Positions 31,954-43,540 of a DNA stretch of 64,000 nt are shown piece after piece (position 1 is the first letter of the stretch; the number at the start of each line of letters is the position of its first letter). A model generated the notes under the pieces. That model worked only from the letters and a program-made list of their open reading frames with translations, ran no database searches and was not told the DNA's origin. Both the position numbers and the translations under genes were made by a program. This stretch comes from Paralithodes platypus (Eukaryota; Arthropoda; Malacostraca; Decapoda; Lithodidae): NCBI GenBank assembly GCA_032716605.1, contig CM064495.1, positions 23,670,586 through 23,734,585 on the forward strand. The letters run 5' to 3'.

Positions 31954-32905
31954 ATGACTAATAAGCTAATAGATCTTATAGGAAAAAAGAAAGGAATATA
32001 TAGAAAAATAAAGAAAGGCGAAAATCATCTACATATATACTATCAGACTCTATCAAGACAGGTCAAAAAGGAAATCAGGAAAGCAAAAAGAAATTATGAA
32101 ATAAGGATAGCCAGTGACTCAAAAAATAACCCTAAAGCTTTTTACCAACTATATAAATCTAAAGTTAGGGATGTAATAGGCCCTCTAAAAACTTCAATAG
32201 GAGAAATAACAGAAAATTATTTAGAAATGTGCAGTACATTAAATAGTCAGTTTCTTTCCGTTTTCACTAATGAAAATTTGGCACAGATTCCAGAAGTCAA
32301 TATGGTATATAGTGATAGTATAGAAAATATGTTAAGTACAGTTAGTATAAGTAGAAATGATGTGCTTAAGGAAATTGACAGACTGAAACCTCAAAAATCG
32401 CCTGGTCCTGACGAGGTATATGCTAGAGTATTAAAAGAATGCAGAGATGAGTTAAGTAGCCCATTAGCATTTTTATTTAACAAGTCATTAGAAACAGGTT
32501 TAGTTCCAGAAGCTTGGAAGCTTGCAAATGTAGTTCCGATCTTCAAAATAGGTGATAAATCGATAGCATCCAATTACCGTCCCATTAGTCTCACATCAAT
32601 CATAGGAAAGTTGCTAGAGTCTATTATTGCTAGGAAAATTAGAAGCCACTTAGAAAAATTTAACTTAATAAATTCTTCTCAGCATGGATTCACTCAGGGA
32701 CGTTCTTGCCTTACTAATTTGCTTAGCTTTTTCTCAGAGGTATATGAAAGCAGTAGATAGTGACAAGTCATATGATATTATTTATTTAGATTTCAGTAAA
32801 GCTTTCGACAGAGTCCCTCATGAGAGATTGGTGATAAAGGTTGAGGCACATGGAATAGGAGGATCGTTGTTGGGATGGATTATGTTACGACCGGGGCTCG
32901 TATAA
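31954..32905 (+). pseudogene. L-B ORF2: RT fingers and start of palm
   Basis: 31954-32760 (268 codons) encodes the linker and RT entry: IRKAKRNYEIRIASDSKNNPK, LKPQKSPGPDEV, PEAWKLANVVPIFKIGDK, NYRPISLTSIIGKLLES and [15 protein letters not shown]. After a frameshift near 32750, an overlapping frame (to 32905) carries YDIIYLDFSKAFDRVPHERL, the RT motif with the first catalytic Asp, up to GWI at about 32880. The solo LTR is inserted there. Confidence 0.9.
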
Positions 32906-34599
32906 AACAAGGGCTCTTAATCATTGGACTAGAAAGGCACACAGCCACAACGGTAACACTAGATCCAACCCTCGAACTTATAATGCCGGCTCACAAAAAA
33001 CACCTACTGTATACCCTCCAGAGTTAAATCTGCGATAACGGGGTATCCTATAACTCGGTATAAGTGCACTACTACTACAGGCTGATGATCTCTGATACAG
33101 CCTGATCACAACAACATACAATTACGTTAATAAGGTATATTTAAAGTTACTCTAAACAATAATGAACTGTCACTCCTATACTAAAGAAAGTGAACGAAAG
33201 TCCCAAAGCATCGAGCAGGAATCTTCTGAAGAAAGTCTGATGCTGGGGTAAGATGATCGTATCGGATTTTGAACTGTTATATAAAGCAGGGACAATATAG
33301 GACAAGTGTAGAGGCAGACAGTGTTAACTGACACGGGAATAACGATAAATGCACACTAGTATTATCTCCAACAACAAAAGAAGTACTTAGTCAGGCAACT
33401 CAAAAAGCCTGCTCAGGTTGTGCAACTCAACAACAACCAAGGCATACAGTCAACGTGAATAAGAATGCTGCATACATAACATAAGAGTTTATTATACTAA
33501 ACGGGTGTCTGCTAGGCTAATAAAGTCTAGCTGGGATGTCGTAGGCTAGGAAACAATGGCTGAGCAAGCGGCTCATAGCCTAGCGAGGTCCTTAAGACTG
33601 TGCGGCCAAATTACGTTAATTGACGGGGTGCTCTCTTGAGAGATCCAGATCGCTAGTATCTGGTTCTCTCCTGGCGACCCTCTCAAAGTCAAAACAAAAC
33701 GAGTTAGCACAGTGCTGGGTGGCAGAGGCAAAAGCCCTCACTTACAGCACAGTGCTAAACTCACAAGGTACACAGTCAGAAAGACCACCTAGGCTTCCCA
33801 CGTCTCCGTTGCGATTGTACAGGTTCAACAAAACCTGTTACACATCGGAAATCACAACACAAGTAGCCTTACCCCAGTCTAGCATTAAATAGCCCAGCAG
33901 ACAGCCAAGGAATAGGTAGGGAGACACTGTGAGTGTGTCGAACCTCTACAGACAAAATGGTAACCCCTCCAAAATGCCTAACTAAACATATAATATATGA
34001 GAGCTTCAGCATATAATATGATGGCCGATATATGAAATCGTGCAGAACCAAAGGGGAGTTATGATATTAAATAGAGAGGAAGAATGAGAGGTAAGAAGTT
34101 GAGAGAGAGAGAAAGTGCTCTATAGGTAGAAGTCGAGGACAGGTGGCAAGGGATATGTTAAGGGTATGCTGGTCAAGCAAGCTCTGAGCAAGGAAGGCAC
34201 AAGGCAGCAGGGAAGTGCGGGGAACTACCTCCTGACGCGGCGGGAGGGGTGGTGAGGCGGCCAGCCACTCAGAGGGCCCGGCCGTGGTATGACGTCACCG
34301 AGGCAACATGTAACCCTCCGCGAGTACCCTCTGTCTCCTGCACTTACTCACTCACACTCTCTAGCTGTATCATTCAGTCTTATACATTAAACTTACAACT
34401 GATGATATAAAATACAATGCATTGTCACAGGCAAAAATAAAGACTACTTCTGTACTGCCTGTGACATGACGATTCACAAGAAAGAAAGTACAACATTGTA
34501 GATAGACTGTAGCCAAATACACTGCCCTGGCGAGTGCTAGCGAGTGACCAAGCGAGCGGCTGAGCCCACGTGGCGTTCTGCCAAGCTGCAGGCGTCACA
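32883..34599. mobile_element. Solo LTR (1717 bp) inside LINE L-B
   Basis: It starts TGTTACGACC and ends GGCGTCACA, so it has TG...CA ends, and is flanked by ATTA on both sides (32879-32882, 34600-34603). Removing it with one ATTA rejoins the LINE frame as Gly-Trp-Ile-Arg-Ser-Trp-Leu, the expected RT sequence, which fixes both borders. No gag or pol frame, tRNA primer site or second LTR is seen inside. TG...CA ends plus a 4-bp duplication fit a solo LTR left by LTR-LTR recombination; 1.7 kb is long but within range. An internal-deletion relic of another element type is the alternative. Confidence 0.65.
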
Positions 34600-35576
34600 A
34601 TTAGGTCATGGCTAATTGGTAGGAACAGAGAGTCCGCATAAATGGTACCAAGTCAGAGTGGGGAGCAGTCAAAATTGGTGTCCCCCAGGGATCGGTATTA
34701 GGTCCCCTGTTGTTTCTTATATACATAAATGACCTAGATTTAGGTATAACTAGTAGGATAAGTAAATTCGCAGACGATACTAAAATGGGGAGATCAATTG
34801 ATTCAGATAGCGATATAGAGTGCCTCCAAAGGGATCTAGATACCTTACATGAATGGTCAGTAAATTGGCAGATGAAGTTTAACATTGACAAATGCAAGGT
34901 ATTAAAGATAGGGAAGATGCAAACAAATGTTAAATATAAACTAGCTAATTTACAATTAGAAAATTCAGACTGCGAGAAAGATCTAGGTGTGTTTGTTAGC
35001 AATGATTTGAAGCCTAGAAAACAGTGTATAAGCGTTCGTAATAAGGCAAACAGGATTCTCGGGTTCATCTCTAGGAGTGTGAGTAACAGAACTGCTGATG
35101 TTATCTTAAAACTTTACTTGTCATTAGTGAGACCCCATATGGATTATGCTGTCCAATTTTGGTGTCCTTATTACAGAATGGACATAGATTCATTGGAGAG
35201 AGTACAGCGTAGAATGACAAAAATGATCCATAATATTAGAAATCTTCCGTATGAAGAAAGGTTGAAGAAATTAGGTTTACATTCGTTAGAGAGACGCAGA
35301 GTTAGAGGGGATATGGTAGAGGTGTTCAAGTGGGTTAGTGGGATTAACAAAGGGGACATGACAAATGTACTAAAGCTCAGTGATAGCGAAAGAACTCGTA
35401 CCAATGGTTTCAAATTAGTTAAATTTCGTTTCAGAAAAGATATAGGTAAATATTGGTTTGGTAACAGAGTTGTAGATGGGTGGAATGGACTACCAAGTGC
35501 TATAGTGGGATCTAAAACGGTAGGGAGCTTTAAGATAAAATTGGATAAGCATATGGACGAGAAGGGTTGGGTGTGA
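34600..35576 (+). pseudogene. L-B ORF2: RT palm, thumb and C-terminus
   Basis: After the LTR the sequence resumes; one frameshift near 34640 precedes the long frame (34710-35576, 288 codons). It contains [20 protein letters not shown] (from about 34680), FADDTKMGRS with the two catalytic Asp (near 34768), the thumb region INWQMKFNIDKCKVL-like, DLGVFVSNDLKPRKQC, LYLSLVRPHMDYAVQFWCPYY, LERVQRRMTKMI, LERRRVRGDMVEVFKW and a final VGSFKIKLDKHMDEKGWV before TGA. This fits the CR1 group and is well preserved. Confidence 0.9.
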
Positions 35577-36003
35577 AGGGGGATCAGCCGGGTTGGGCCA
35601 ATCAGCGCTCTGCAAACCCCCATAATCCTGCGTTAATCTCTAACCGTTTTGGTAAGATGATCCTCAGGGTATTAGAGTGTTGAGCCTATAATTGGGCTTT
35701 GTAATTGAATTGGGGTTGTGTGGGACAGGGATCTGCCTTGCTTAGGCCAATCGGTTTTCTGCAGACTCCCATTTTCTTATGTTCTTATGTTCTTATTATA
35801 CAGTATACCCCGAGAATGGGGTAACATATACTATATACAGTATACAGAAAACATAAAAGATACCCGAGCCTAATTTTTATTCCACACACTTGATTGGTAG
35901 CCCGAATGTCTGGAAGCAATGGACGGAATATAGGAAGAGAATAGGAGAGAATTAGGTAGGGCGTTGACTCAATTTGCATGGAAATTTGTGTACTTGGGTA
36001 GGG

Positions 36004-36180
36004 GAGGTGTGGTGGAGTGGTCTTGCCACTGGACTGGTAATCCAATGGTCCCGGGTTCGAATCCCGATATGTCAATGGGAAGATATTATTGGGATGGAAT
36101 TTGTGTTGTACCTAGTATCAGTGCATTACCACAAAGCCCACCGAAAAGCCAAATAAATACCCTCATTGTTCCCTGATTAA
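36004..36180 (+). mobile_element. tRNA-derived SINE
   Basis: GTGTGGTGGAGTGGTCTTGCC (A-box-like, near 36008), CTGGTAATCCAATGGTCCCG and a perfect B box GGTTCGAATCC (36054-36064), then a body to about 36180. The spacing matches a tRNA head, but the acceptor stem does not pair convincingly, so I call a SINE rather than a tRNA gene. Confidence 0.6.
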
Positions 36181-36190
36181 ATAACACTGT

Positions 36191-36600
36191 ATGAATATTC
36201 CCATATTCAAAATATGCTATAGGGGGGAATGCCTAGTGAGTTCATTGCTCAATAGGTGGCGTTCTAAGAGTGAGGGTCTGCGTCTAGGAGATGAGACAGT
36301 GAAGAACTGGAGTGAGACAGCTTCAGAGATGGGGCTCCTGCGACCCGTGAGTGAGCAACTAAGCCCCATGCATCCTGTGAAGGTAAGATGGCAGGGGTTG
36401 GTTGCATCTAAAAGTGCTTCACATGTCTCACCCCCTAGACTGGAACGACACCTGACGGGCTTCACCATTCAATGTAGAATGGTTGAATGTACAGGCTCTC
36501 AGCCTTTGCCCGAGAGGAAGTAGTTGGAATATAGAAAAAGGAAAAAAACATGAACAAGGGACAAACATAACATACGGTTACAGGGAGGAAGGAAGGAGAA
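36191..36600. other. Unassigned stretch with a 110-codon open frame
   Basis: The plus-strand frame at 36191-36523 has no recognisable domain, signal peptide or membrane segment, and no second copy in this window. It may be chance or a remnant of an unrecognised repeat. Confidence 0.3.
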
Positions 36601-36605
36601 AGGGC

Positions 36606-37047
36606 ATTATAGATTAACCTCACACAACACTGTACAAACGTTCACTTGCAATATATCCTTATTATAGATTAACCTCACACAACACTGTACAAACGTTCAC
36701 TTGCAATATATCCTTATTATAGATTAACCTCACACACAACACTGTACAAACGTTCACTTGCAATATATCCTTATTATAGATTAACCTCACACAACACTGT
36801 ACAAACGTTCACTTGCAATATATTATTATAGATTAACCTCACACAACACTGTACAAACGTTCACTTGCAATATATCCTTATTATAGATTAACCTCACACA
36901 ACACTGTACAAACGTTCACTTGCAATATATCCTTATTATAGATTAACCTCACACAACACTGTACAAACGTTCACTTGCAATATATCCTTATTATAGATTA
37001 ACCTCACACAACACTGTACAAACGTTCACTTGCAATATATCCTTATT
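36606..37047. repeat. 55-bp satellite, 8 units
   Basis: Unit ATTATAGATTAACCTCACAC, AACACTGTACAAACGTTCAC, TTGCAATATATCCTT. Units start at 36606, 36661, 36716 (2-bp insertion) and 36773 (lacks CCTT), then continue regularly to 37047. Confidence 0.95.
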
Positions 37048-37103
37048 TAGTGCTAAGTGAACAGTGGGATCTGGTATCACGTGATGTCATATCTGTCTCA
37101 TTC

Positions 37104-37175
37104 ATGCTGGGAATCGAAATTCAAGTTGTTTCGACTTTAAGCCGGATGAGATACCCAATGTACCACAGGTCACTC
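37104..37175 (-). mobile_element. Possible tRNA-like SINE head
   Basis: The minus strand reads GAGTGACCTGTGGTACATTG (A-box-like) and ATTTCGATTCCCAGC (B-box-like) with tRNA-like spacing, next to a short AT-rich body. Degenerate. Confidence 0.35.
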
Positions 37176-37179
37176 AACT

Positions 37180-38080
37180 ATTGACACTATTCTAGCATTA
37201 TCCGTTTCCATCAATCTACCAAGTGCTGGATTGAGTAAAATGTTTAAATATTATTAAAATAATGGTAAACAAAAGATATACTTAGTTCAAACGCAACTTA
37301 TGGGATTGAAACCATTATGCTTGTTAAATAAGCGGAACACACTCACATATATACAGATAATTCACTAGCTACACATATTGCCTTGCAGTAAAACCATATT
37401 CCCTTAAACCTCCATCTACACGTATCCATAACACACACACACACAGTCTTATACCATAACTGTATTCCCCTAAACCTCCACCCACACATCTCTACAACAA
37501 TGATCCAGCCTCGCTTCTCATTTCCACACACTTGAGCTTTGGAATTTTAAAGGTCCTTCTTGCCCTGAATGAAACAATCTGGCACTAAATAGAATTAATC
37601 AAGAAAACACCAACCTTCTTACAGCCTGCAACTCCCAAGTGGTCAATTAACTTAGAGTGGTTGCATCTCAACCACACCACCGCCACCCACCTATTGACTT
37701 TTCTCATGTAACTCTATCCCAGAGATCTTTATTGAATTATTGAGACCTATGTTGGTCCAAAATGAAGATGATGAAGATTTTTTTTTTTAGCATGCTCAGT
37801 AGAGCACATATCACCGCCATATATGCAAACTAAACACAGTGTTATTGAAATTCGTCCTGTCCGTGGCTATCAATGATTGTGGCCAATATGGTCTGCGGCT
37901 GAATTAGACTGATCGGTATTGGCATTGGCATAGAGATCATTTTGGTCCTTTATTGTTTTGTCCACTGCGATATGGGCCGAGCGGTCTAATTGGATGAGCT
38001 GTTTTGGTCTTGTGGCCATTTTTGTGTGCAGTCCTTTTGGTCCCGGGACAAATTGGTCTGTGGCTTAGTATATATATATA
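37180..38080. other. Gene-free stretch
   Basis: It contains two diverged copies of a ~60-bp segment (CCATATTCCCTTAAACCTCC near 37386 and GTATTCCCCTAAACCTCC near 37462) and a TA run (38068-38090). No coding signal. Confidence 0.45.
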
Positions 38081-38084
38081 TATA

Positions 38085-38742
38085 TATATACTTCAGAAAG
38101 CATCACAGTGGTTATTAACAAATAAATGTTCTCTAATTGTTAGTAAGACACATTATATTGTAATTGCTGCTAACAAATATATCCCAAATGACAAATATTT
38201 TACTAGGAAATGAAAAACTACAATAATGTAACTCAACCAAATATCTTGGTGTAATTGTTGATGATAAACTTAATTGGAAAGAACATTATAAAATACGTAA
38301 ATGGAAAAAAATCTAAATCCTTAGGCATTATATACTGTATATGGTAAAAACTCTGCTTACCAAAGAAGCATTACTTTGTTTGTATAACAGTTTAATTTAT
38401 CCATATTATTAGTATTGTAATGTTGTTTGGGGTTCAGCCACAAAAACAATTACGAGTGTTAAAACTATGTGATATTCATCACATACAATCTCTTAAATTT
38501 GTTTTCAATCAGCTTGATTGTGTTCAGAATCAATATTTCCATCACGTAGACAGTATACATAGTCACAACACTAGAAACAAAAACCTTCTCAGACCACCCA
38601 AGCCAAATACTAACCTTGGTAAAAGACGTGTTACTTACTCGGGAAGTATCTTCTGGAATAGATTACCAGAAAAAATAAAAGTAGCTAACAGTCTTTTAGA
38701 ATTTAAACGAAATTGTGAAAATCACTTTCTAAACAACTATTA
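38085..38742 (+). pseudogene. LINE (L-F) RT thumb and C-terminal fragment
   Basis: Broken frames carry KASQWLLTNKCSLIVSKTHYI (38093 on) and then, in the open frame 38420-38743, LKLCDIHHIQSLKFVFNQ, SHNTRNKNLLRPP, GKRRVTYSGSIFWNRLPEKI and LEFKRNCENHFLNNY. That is the conserved C-terminus of a group of jockey/CR1-related LINEs. The catalytic palm is absent. Several stops precede 38420. Family unrelated to L-A to L-E. Confidence 0.75.
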
Positions 38743-38927
38743 AGTTTTAAAACTCCAACTGAGTATCTAAATTGTAAGCATACTACATATACAGAACACT
38801 GCTGGTAATTTCCTAAACGTATTTTGAAGGAGCCCATCAAAAAATGTTCATATTTCATGGGCTTAGCCTTGATAATGAATTATGAAGATATTGTAATAAT
38901 TGTATATGTTTTTAGGCTAAACAAAGT

Positions 38928-38947
38928 TATTATTATTATTATTATTA

Positions 38948-39010
<63 letters not shown>
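38928..39010. repeat. (TTA)n(TA)n microsatellite
   Basis: About 26 bp of TTA/ATT triplets followed by about 56 bp of TA, just upstream of an L-E LINE insertion. Confidence 0.95.
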
Positions 39011-39012
<2 letters not shown>

Positions 39013-39067
39013 ATGGCTCATAGTATATTGAAAGAGTTAAAAATTAATAATAAATAGGTATGTAATA

Positions 39068-39865
39068 CAGTTCTGATGAGTGATAATGAATGGGAGTTGC
39101 AGGGTCTGGTAAATGAGTTTGTAACAGTGTGCGAAAAACGGAATTTGAAGGTAAATGCGGGGAAGAGCAAGGTTATGGTCTTCGAAAGGGGTGAAGTCAC
39201 AGAGTGTGAGGTGAAGCTGAACGGTCAGGCTATGAATATCGTCAACTCTTTTAAGTATCTGGGCAGTGTGTTGAGTAAAGATGGGACTATGGATGAAGAA
39301 GTGCGGGAGAGGGTACAACAGGGGAAGAGGGTTGTAGGAACGCTAAAAGCAGTAACAAGAAATAGGGTGGTCAGTATGGCAGTGAAGAAGTCCTTGCATG
39401 ACAGTGTGGTAATCCCGACACTGACTTACGGAAGCGAAGCATGGACGTTGGTAGAGAGACTCAGACTAAGAGTGAGAGCAGTGGAAATGAATTACTTAAG
39501 GAGTGCGTGCGGAGTTACATGGAGGGATAGACAGACTAATGAGGAAGTAAGAAGGATGTGTGGTGTGGAGGTAGATGTGCTGGAAAGTGTGAAAAGGAAC
39601 AACTTGAGATGGTTCGGCCATATGGAACGTATGGAAAGCGAGAGAATGACTAAGAGGGTGTACGAGAGCGAGGTGGATGGACAGAGAGGGAGAGGTAGAC
39701 CGAATGAGAGGTGGAAGGATGGAGTGAGGAAGTACATGACCGAAGGCGGTGCTGGTTGGGGGGGGGGAGGGGTGTCGACTGACTGGGGACAGAGGTGCAT
39801 GGGGGCGGTTCGTTCGTGGCCACCCCTTCGGGGATCACGGCGTCAGGCAATAGATAGATAGATAG
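39068..39865 (+). mobile_element. 5'-truncated LINE (L-E) with 12-bp TSD, copy 1
   Basis: AGGTATGTAATA flanks the insert at 39056-39067 and 39866-39877. The insert begins inside the RT palm just after the catalytic Asp pair (VLMSDNEWELQ) and ends in AGGCAATAGATAGATAGATA, a (GATA)n tail. The frame from 39076 is open for 261 codons and includes LKVNAGKSKVMVFERG, FKYLGSVLSKDG, VIPTLTYGSEAWTLVERL, GVTWRDRQTNEEVRR, LRWFGHMERMESERMTKRVY and GRGRPNERWKDGVRKYM. The tail after that is read-through of the 3' UTR. L-E and L-D belong to the same type. Confidence 0.9.
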
Positions 39866-39877
39866 AGGTATGTAATA

Positions 39878-40788
39878 GACATTTATATTGACATAACACA
39901 TCATAGGAGAAGGTACTTCGTAAAGTTTCGCTCGATTTGTCTCCTACCCTCCATTTATACTTAGCTTTTTGTATCTCTCTAATTATTTAGTCTAATAAAA
40001 GAAACAAATCAATAACATGCATACATAAAACATTTATTTACTAAGTTTGTCAGTTTAAACTAAAAGTTTTTTTCTGGTATTATCAAGAATGGAAAATAAT
40101 TGTTCAGTGGTCTTGGGGTATTATCTTTATTCAAAGAGAGCAAAACATTATTGGTAAGGTTAACGGAAGAGTATTTTTCCTTTTCTTTTCTTAGCGATAT
40201 ATCAATAGAGAAATATGAAAATGAAGTTGTGAAGGTGGTGTGCGCCTTATGAAGATGACGAAAATAAAGGAGGGCTATCAAGTTTGGTGTTCATTTTCGT
40301 ACCAGATTGGTACATATTATAGGAATATTTATCTGAACACATTTATATAAACTTTCACTAATTTAGAATTCAACGTAGAACACAAGTATAATATGCATCA
40401 TAAGTGTGCTCAGAATACCCGATTAAACCCGTGCAATTATTTTTTGCAAAATATACTGATTATGTTTACCAGTTTTGCTATTGTGTATGTGTTCTCAATT
40501 GTACACGGGAATATGACAGTGCAGTACTATATTGATCTAGAGAGCCATGACACACATAATATAGTGGAGTAACGAGGTTCATATTAACAAATGACCCACA
40601 CCACCTACCTCTCTCAGGACCACGACGCCTTTTTCACTATATTCTGGTTAACATGGGACAATTGGACTCGGCATTGGAAGACCTTCTAGGAATCGAAGGG
40701 GTAATGTCTATTACAATTAACCTTCAGACTCCAACAATCCTTCCTAATAAAATAAAATCTGTTAATAATAGCCAGAATATAACGAACG
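39878..40788. other. AT-rich gene-free stretch
   Basis: Nothing recognised on either strand. Confidence 0.5.
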
Positions 40789-40790
40789 AA

Positions 40791-41332
40791 TGAAATCAAG
40801 AAGAACATTGCGGACCTGTGCTACGTGCAAGCCCGCCCATCAATTGACCACTAAATCAAGAAGAACATTGCGGATCTGTGCTACGTGCAAGCCCGCCCAT
40901 CAATTGACCACTAAATCAAGAAGAACATTGCGGACATGTGCTACGTGCAAGCCCGCCCATCAATTGACCACTAAATCAAGAAGAACATTGCGGATCTGTG
41001 CTACGTGCAAGCCCGCCCATTAATTGACCACTAAATCAAGAAGAACATTGCGGACATGTACTACGTGCAAGCCCGCCCATCAATTGACCACTAAATCAAG
41101 AAGAACATTGCGGACCTGTGCTACGTGCAAGCCCGCCCATCAATTGACCACTAAATCAAGAAGAACATTGCGGATCTGTGCTACGTGCAAGCCCGCCCAT
41201 CAATTGACCACTAAATCAAGAAGAACATTGCGGACATGTGCTACGTGCAAGCCCGCCCATCAATTGACCACTAAATCAAGAAGAACATTGCGGACATGTG
41301 CTATGTGCAAGCCCGCCCATCAATTGACCACT
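40791..41332 (+). repeat. 60-bp satellite, 9 units, encoding a 20-residue repeat
   Basis: Unit AAATCAAGAAGAACATTGCG, GACCTGTGCTACGTGCAAGC, CCGCCCATCAATTGACCACT, exactly 60 bp. The plus frame from ATG 40790 encodes KSRRTLRTCATCKPAHQLTT repeats, broken by one TAA at 41021. Each unit has Cys-x2-Cys-x3-His. Variation is confined mostly to one GAYMTG site whose pattern (CC, TC, CA, TC, CA, then CC, TC, CA, CA) suggests duplication of a 5-unit block. I regard it as a satellite; changes at that site are not biased to synonymous positions. Confidence 0.9.
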
Positions 41333-41917
41333 TGCGGATACCATGATACAATTTAGTTCAAAATGTAGCGTTCTATATGTTAACCAGAGAGAGGAGAATA
41401 TGTTGGTAGGATCGAAGAGAGTTATTTTGATATATATTTATTGTACTTATATGTGCGTTGCAGATGTATTTTATCTTATACTTATGCTATATATCGATGT
41501 ATGCAGCTTGGACTTCCTTACAACCCTTAAATAAATACAGTAAGCGGCCAATTCCACCTCCATCCATTGCATAGCACTTAAAATTAATCCCCACATACGC
41601 CAAAGGATGGCGTGCAGTGTAGTTGACGGATGGGATTTATGATCATAAACAAAATATATATGCCATACACTGTAAAAAGCAGTGGATTTATATGCGGAAT
41701 AAAAGGGGATATGAATGTGCCCATAATAATTTACCATTCAAAAGTAAAACGGTAGTTATTAACTAATAACATAAAATAATAAACATGTATATAATATAAT
41801 CCAGGGTAAAGCACTATCAATATACACAGGTTGAGTTAATTTACTGTTTGTATACCCTTGATCTTTGTTAGTGTAGTGCAATGGGATATACTGTAGAATT
41901 GTGGACTCATTGTAGTT

Positions 41918-42235
41918 GTTGTTGTTGTTGTTGTTGTCGTTCCCCAAGCTGCCTGGCCGAACAGCCCCAAGGCCCCGAGCAAGGCCAAGGCCATAACCGA
42001 GCGCCCTCACAGTACCCTCCCTGCCGACCACAATAAAGCCTGGGTAACCGAAGCCACTCCATGGCGGGGAGCTGAGGAGGGGGCGGAAATGCCCGGGAAA
42101 CCAAAGCCCCACCCAGGGCCCTGTGCCCCTCAGCAATTATGAAGAGAAAGTTGAGGGGCAAAGGAAAAATGTGATGCTTTGGCTTCCAATCTTGGTAGAT
42201 TGGGAGGTCGATCCACGGAAGAGACGCCGTCACCT
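41918..42235 (-). mobile_element. Retroposon with 13-bp TSD and (AAC)n tail, copy 2
   Basis: ACTCATTGTAGTT flanks at 41905-41917 and 42236-42248. Minus-strand orientation, ending in (AAC)n, seen as GTTGTTGTTG on the plus strand. It matches the last ~310 bp of 24771-25318 at roughly 80 percent identity and is shorter at its 5' end, as expected of reverse-transcription truncation. The shared open frame (about 90 codons, ... FIIAEGHRALGGALVSR...) is intact in both copies. Confidence 0.8.
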
Positions 42236-42425
42236 ACTCATTGTAGTTAGGTTTGGTCCTGAGTTGAAAGGTTCATGAAGACAATAAAACCCTATGAACC
42301 CTACTGATGTGACTGAAAGGTGTGTGGAAGAGTGGTACGAGTCAACGGCCACAACCAAAACGGCCACATACCTTATCTTACCATACCTACACTCAAACAC
42401 GTATGGGTGTGTAAAGGGTAATTAA

Positions 42426-42642
42426 CCCTCTCAGACATATGACGCACTTTTGAGCCTATTAGGGATACTTTAAAGCCTTTATTACAATCAGGGGTATTTA
42501 GTTTAGTTACTTCAACCTCTGCAGTTGTCTTTGAGTTAGCTGTGGGCAGAAAACTAATTTTGGAGAGGTAATTATAAGAGTGAGAGAACTCTATTTCTTA
42601 TTGCTAATCTGGCAACCTCTGCGTCATATGAGTCTGAAGGGG
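42426..42642. mobile_element. piggyBac-like MITE with perfect TTAA duplication
   Basis: TTAA at 42422-42425 and 42643-42646. TIRs are CCCTCTCAGACATATGACGC and, inverted from the right, CCCCTTCAGACTCATATGAC. 217 bp, no ORF. The best-preserved member of this MITE group in the window. Confidence 0.8.
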
Positions 42643-42654
42643 TTAATGTACCCA

Positions 42655-43540
42655 TACAAATATAGCAGTTTAAAGGTATATTGGTAGTACTAAACCCATT
42701 TAATAACACGAAAAGAAGATAAATCACTATCAATTTACCCGATATTATATATCCCTTTTCATACCATTTATACTCCTTTCTAAATAGTGCACCATGACAT
42801 AATCTAAGCTAAACTAACCAAATCTACTGTAATTTAATCTAATATATCCACTAGGCCAGTTAGGAATGTGGCCGTTTGGACCTGCTGACTGGTAGAGTGG
42901 TGGTACAATAATTATGTGTCTTGGGTATAAGTGTAATACTGTGATACACCGGCTGGAATGGTTCAACTAGAAAAAAGCAACGAAACACGTACATATAATC
43001 ATTGGGTATATTGAGTGATATATCTTTGTATCCATGTATTAGATGGATTTATTACCATCACTATACATTTAAATGGGTAGATAGACACCTTATTTGACTT
43101 TTATATACCCATAATTCTTTAACAGTGTACAGATCCTATGGTAACAAAAAAACGGCTACTTTAGAAATTTCGGAAGCCATTTTGATGCCTTAAGTATTAA
43201 ACAACGGGGTGGTAGTATATTGCTTATGATGTATAACTTATTGTTCCGGGTTGCCTAATGTTTGTAATGAGTATGGACGTAAATATCAGCATAGAGGGAG
43301 ACTAATGACACCTGTGGTAACAATATGGGGGAACTTGGCTTTACCATAGGCTCCACTTGGATTTGTTTGGGGTTCTGCTATATCTATTACAATTAAATCC
43401 TGACCACCTCGTTTGGATCGTAAGGTCTATTTGGTCAGCATATCTATGTAAATCCATGTAGTTCAGTCAATTTACCCCCTAATCGTATGAAACAAAGTTA
43501 GGTTTTCTCTTTTATGACATCTCTACTTTATTAATGCTAT
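42655..43540. other. AT-rich stretch with dispersed repeat
   Basis: 42670-42785 resembles 17318-17430 (AAAGGTATATTGGTAGTA, TCACTATCAATTTACCCGATA). The rest is unassigned, with no coding signal. Confidence 0.45.

Larger units (their letters stand above)
29830..35797 (+). mobile_element. Nearly full-length CR1-like LINE (L-B) with inserted solo LTR
   Basis: 5' UTR (about 29830-29945), ORF1 with a coiled coil and SGNH esterase (29946-30844), then ORF2 with APE endonuclease and reverse transcriptase to 35576, a 3' UTR, and a terminal (TTCTTATG)n repeat (35774-35795). ORF1 with an esterase domain plus a short octamer-like 3' repeat is characteristic of the CR1/L2 group. Lesions are a frameshift in a poly-G run (30265-30283), a stop at 31706, frameshifts near 31950, 32750 and 34640, and a 1.7-kb insertion at 32883-34599. 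Codon choice is AT-rich and unlike L-A. Confidence 0.9.

Noticed and set aside
36008..36072. Functional tRNA gene on the plus strand
   Set aside because: The B box is perfect, but the cloverleaf is not convincing and it is followed by a SINE-like body.
36191..36523. 110-codon frame as a host gene
   Set aside because: No domain, no codon-use support and no splice context; kept only as unassigned sequence.
39492..39904. Proline/serine-rich minus-strand frames
   Set aside because: Antisense of the L-E LINE; the same false frames recur over its other copy at 59212-59592.
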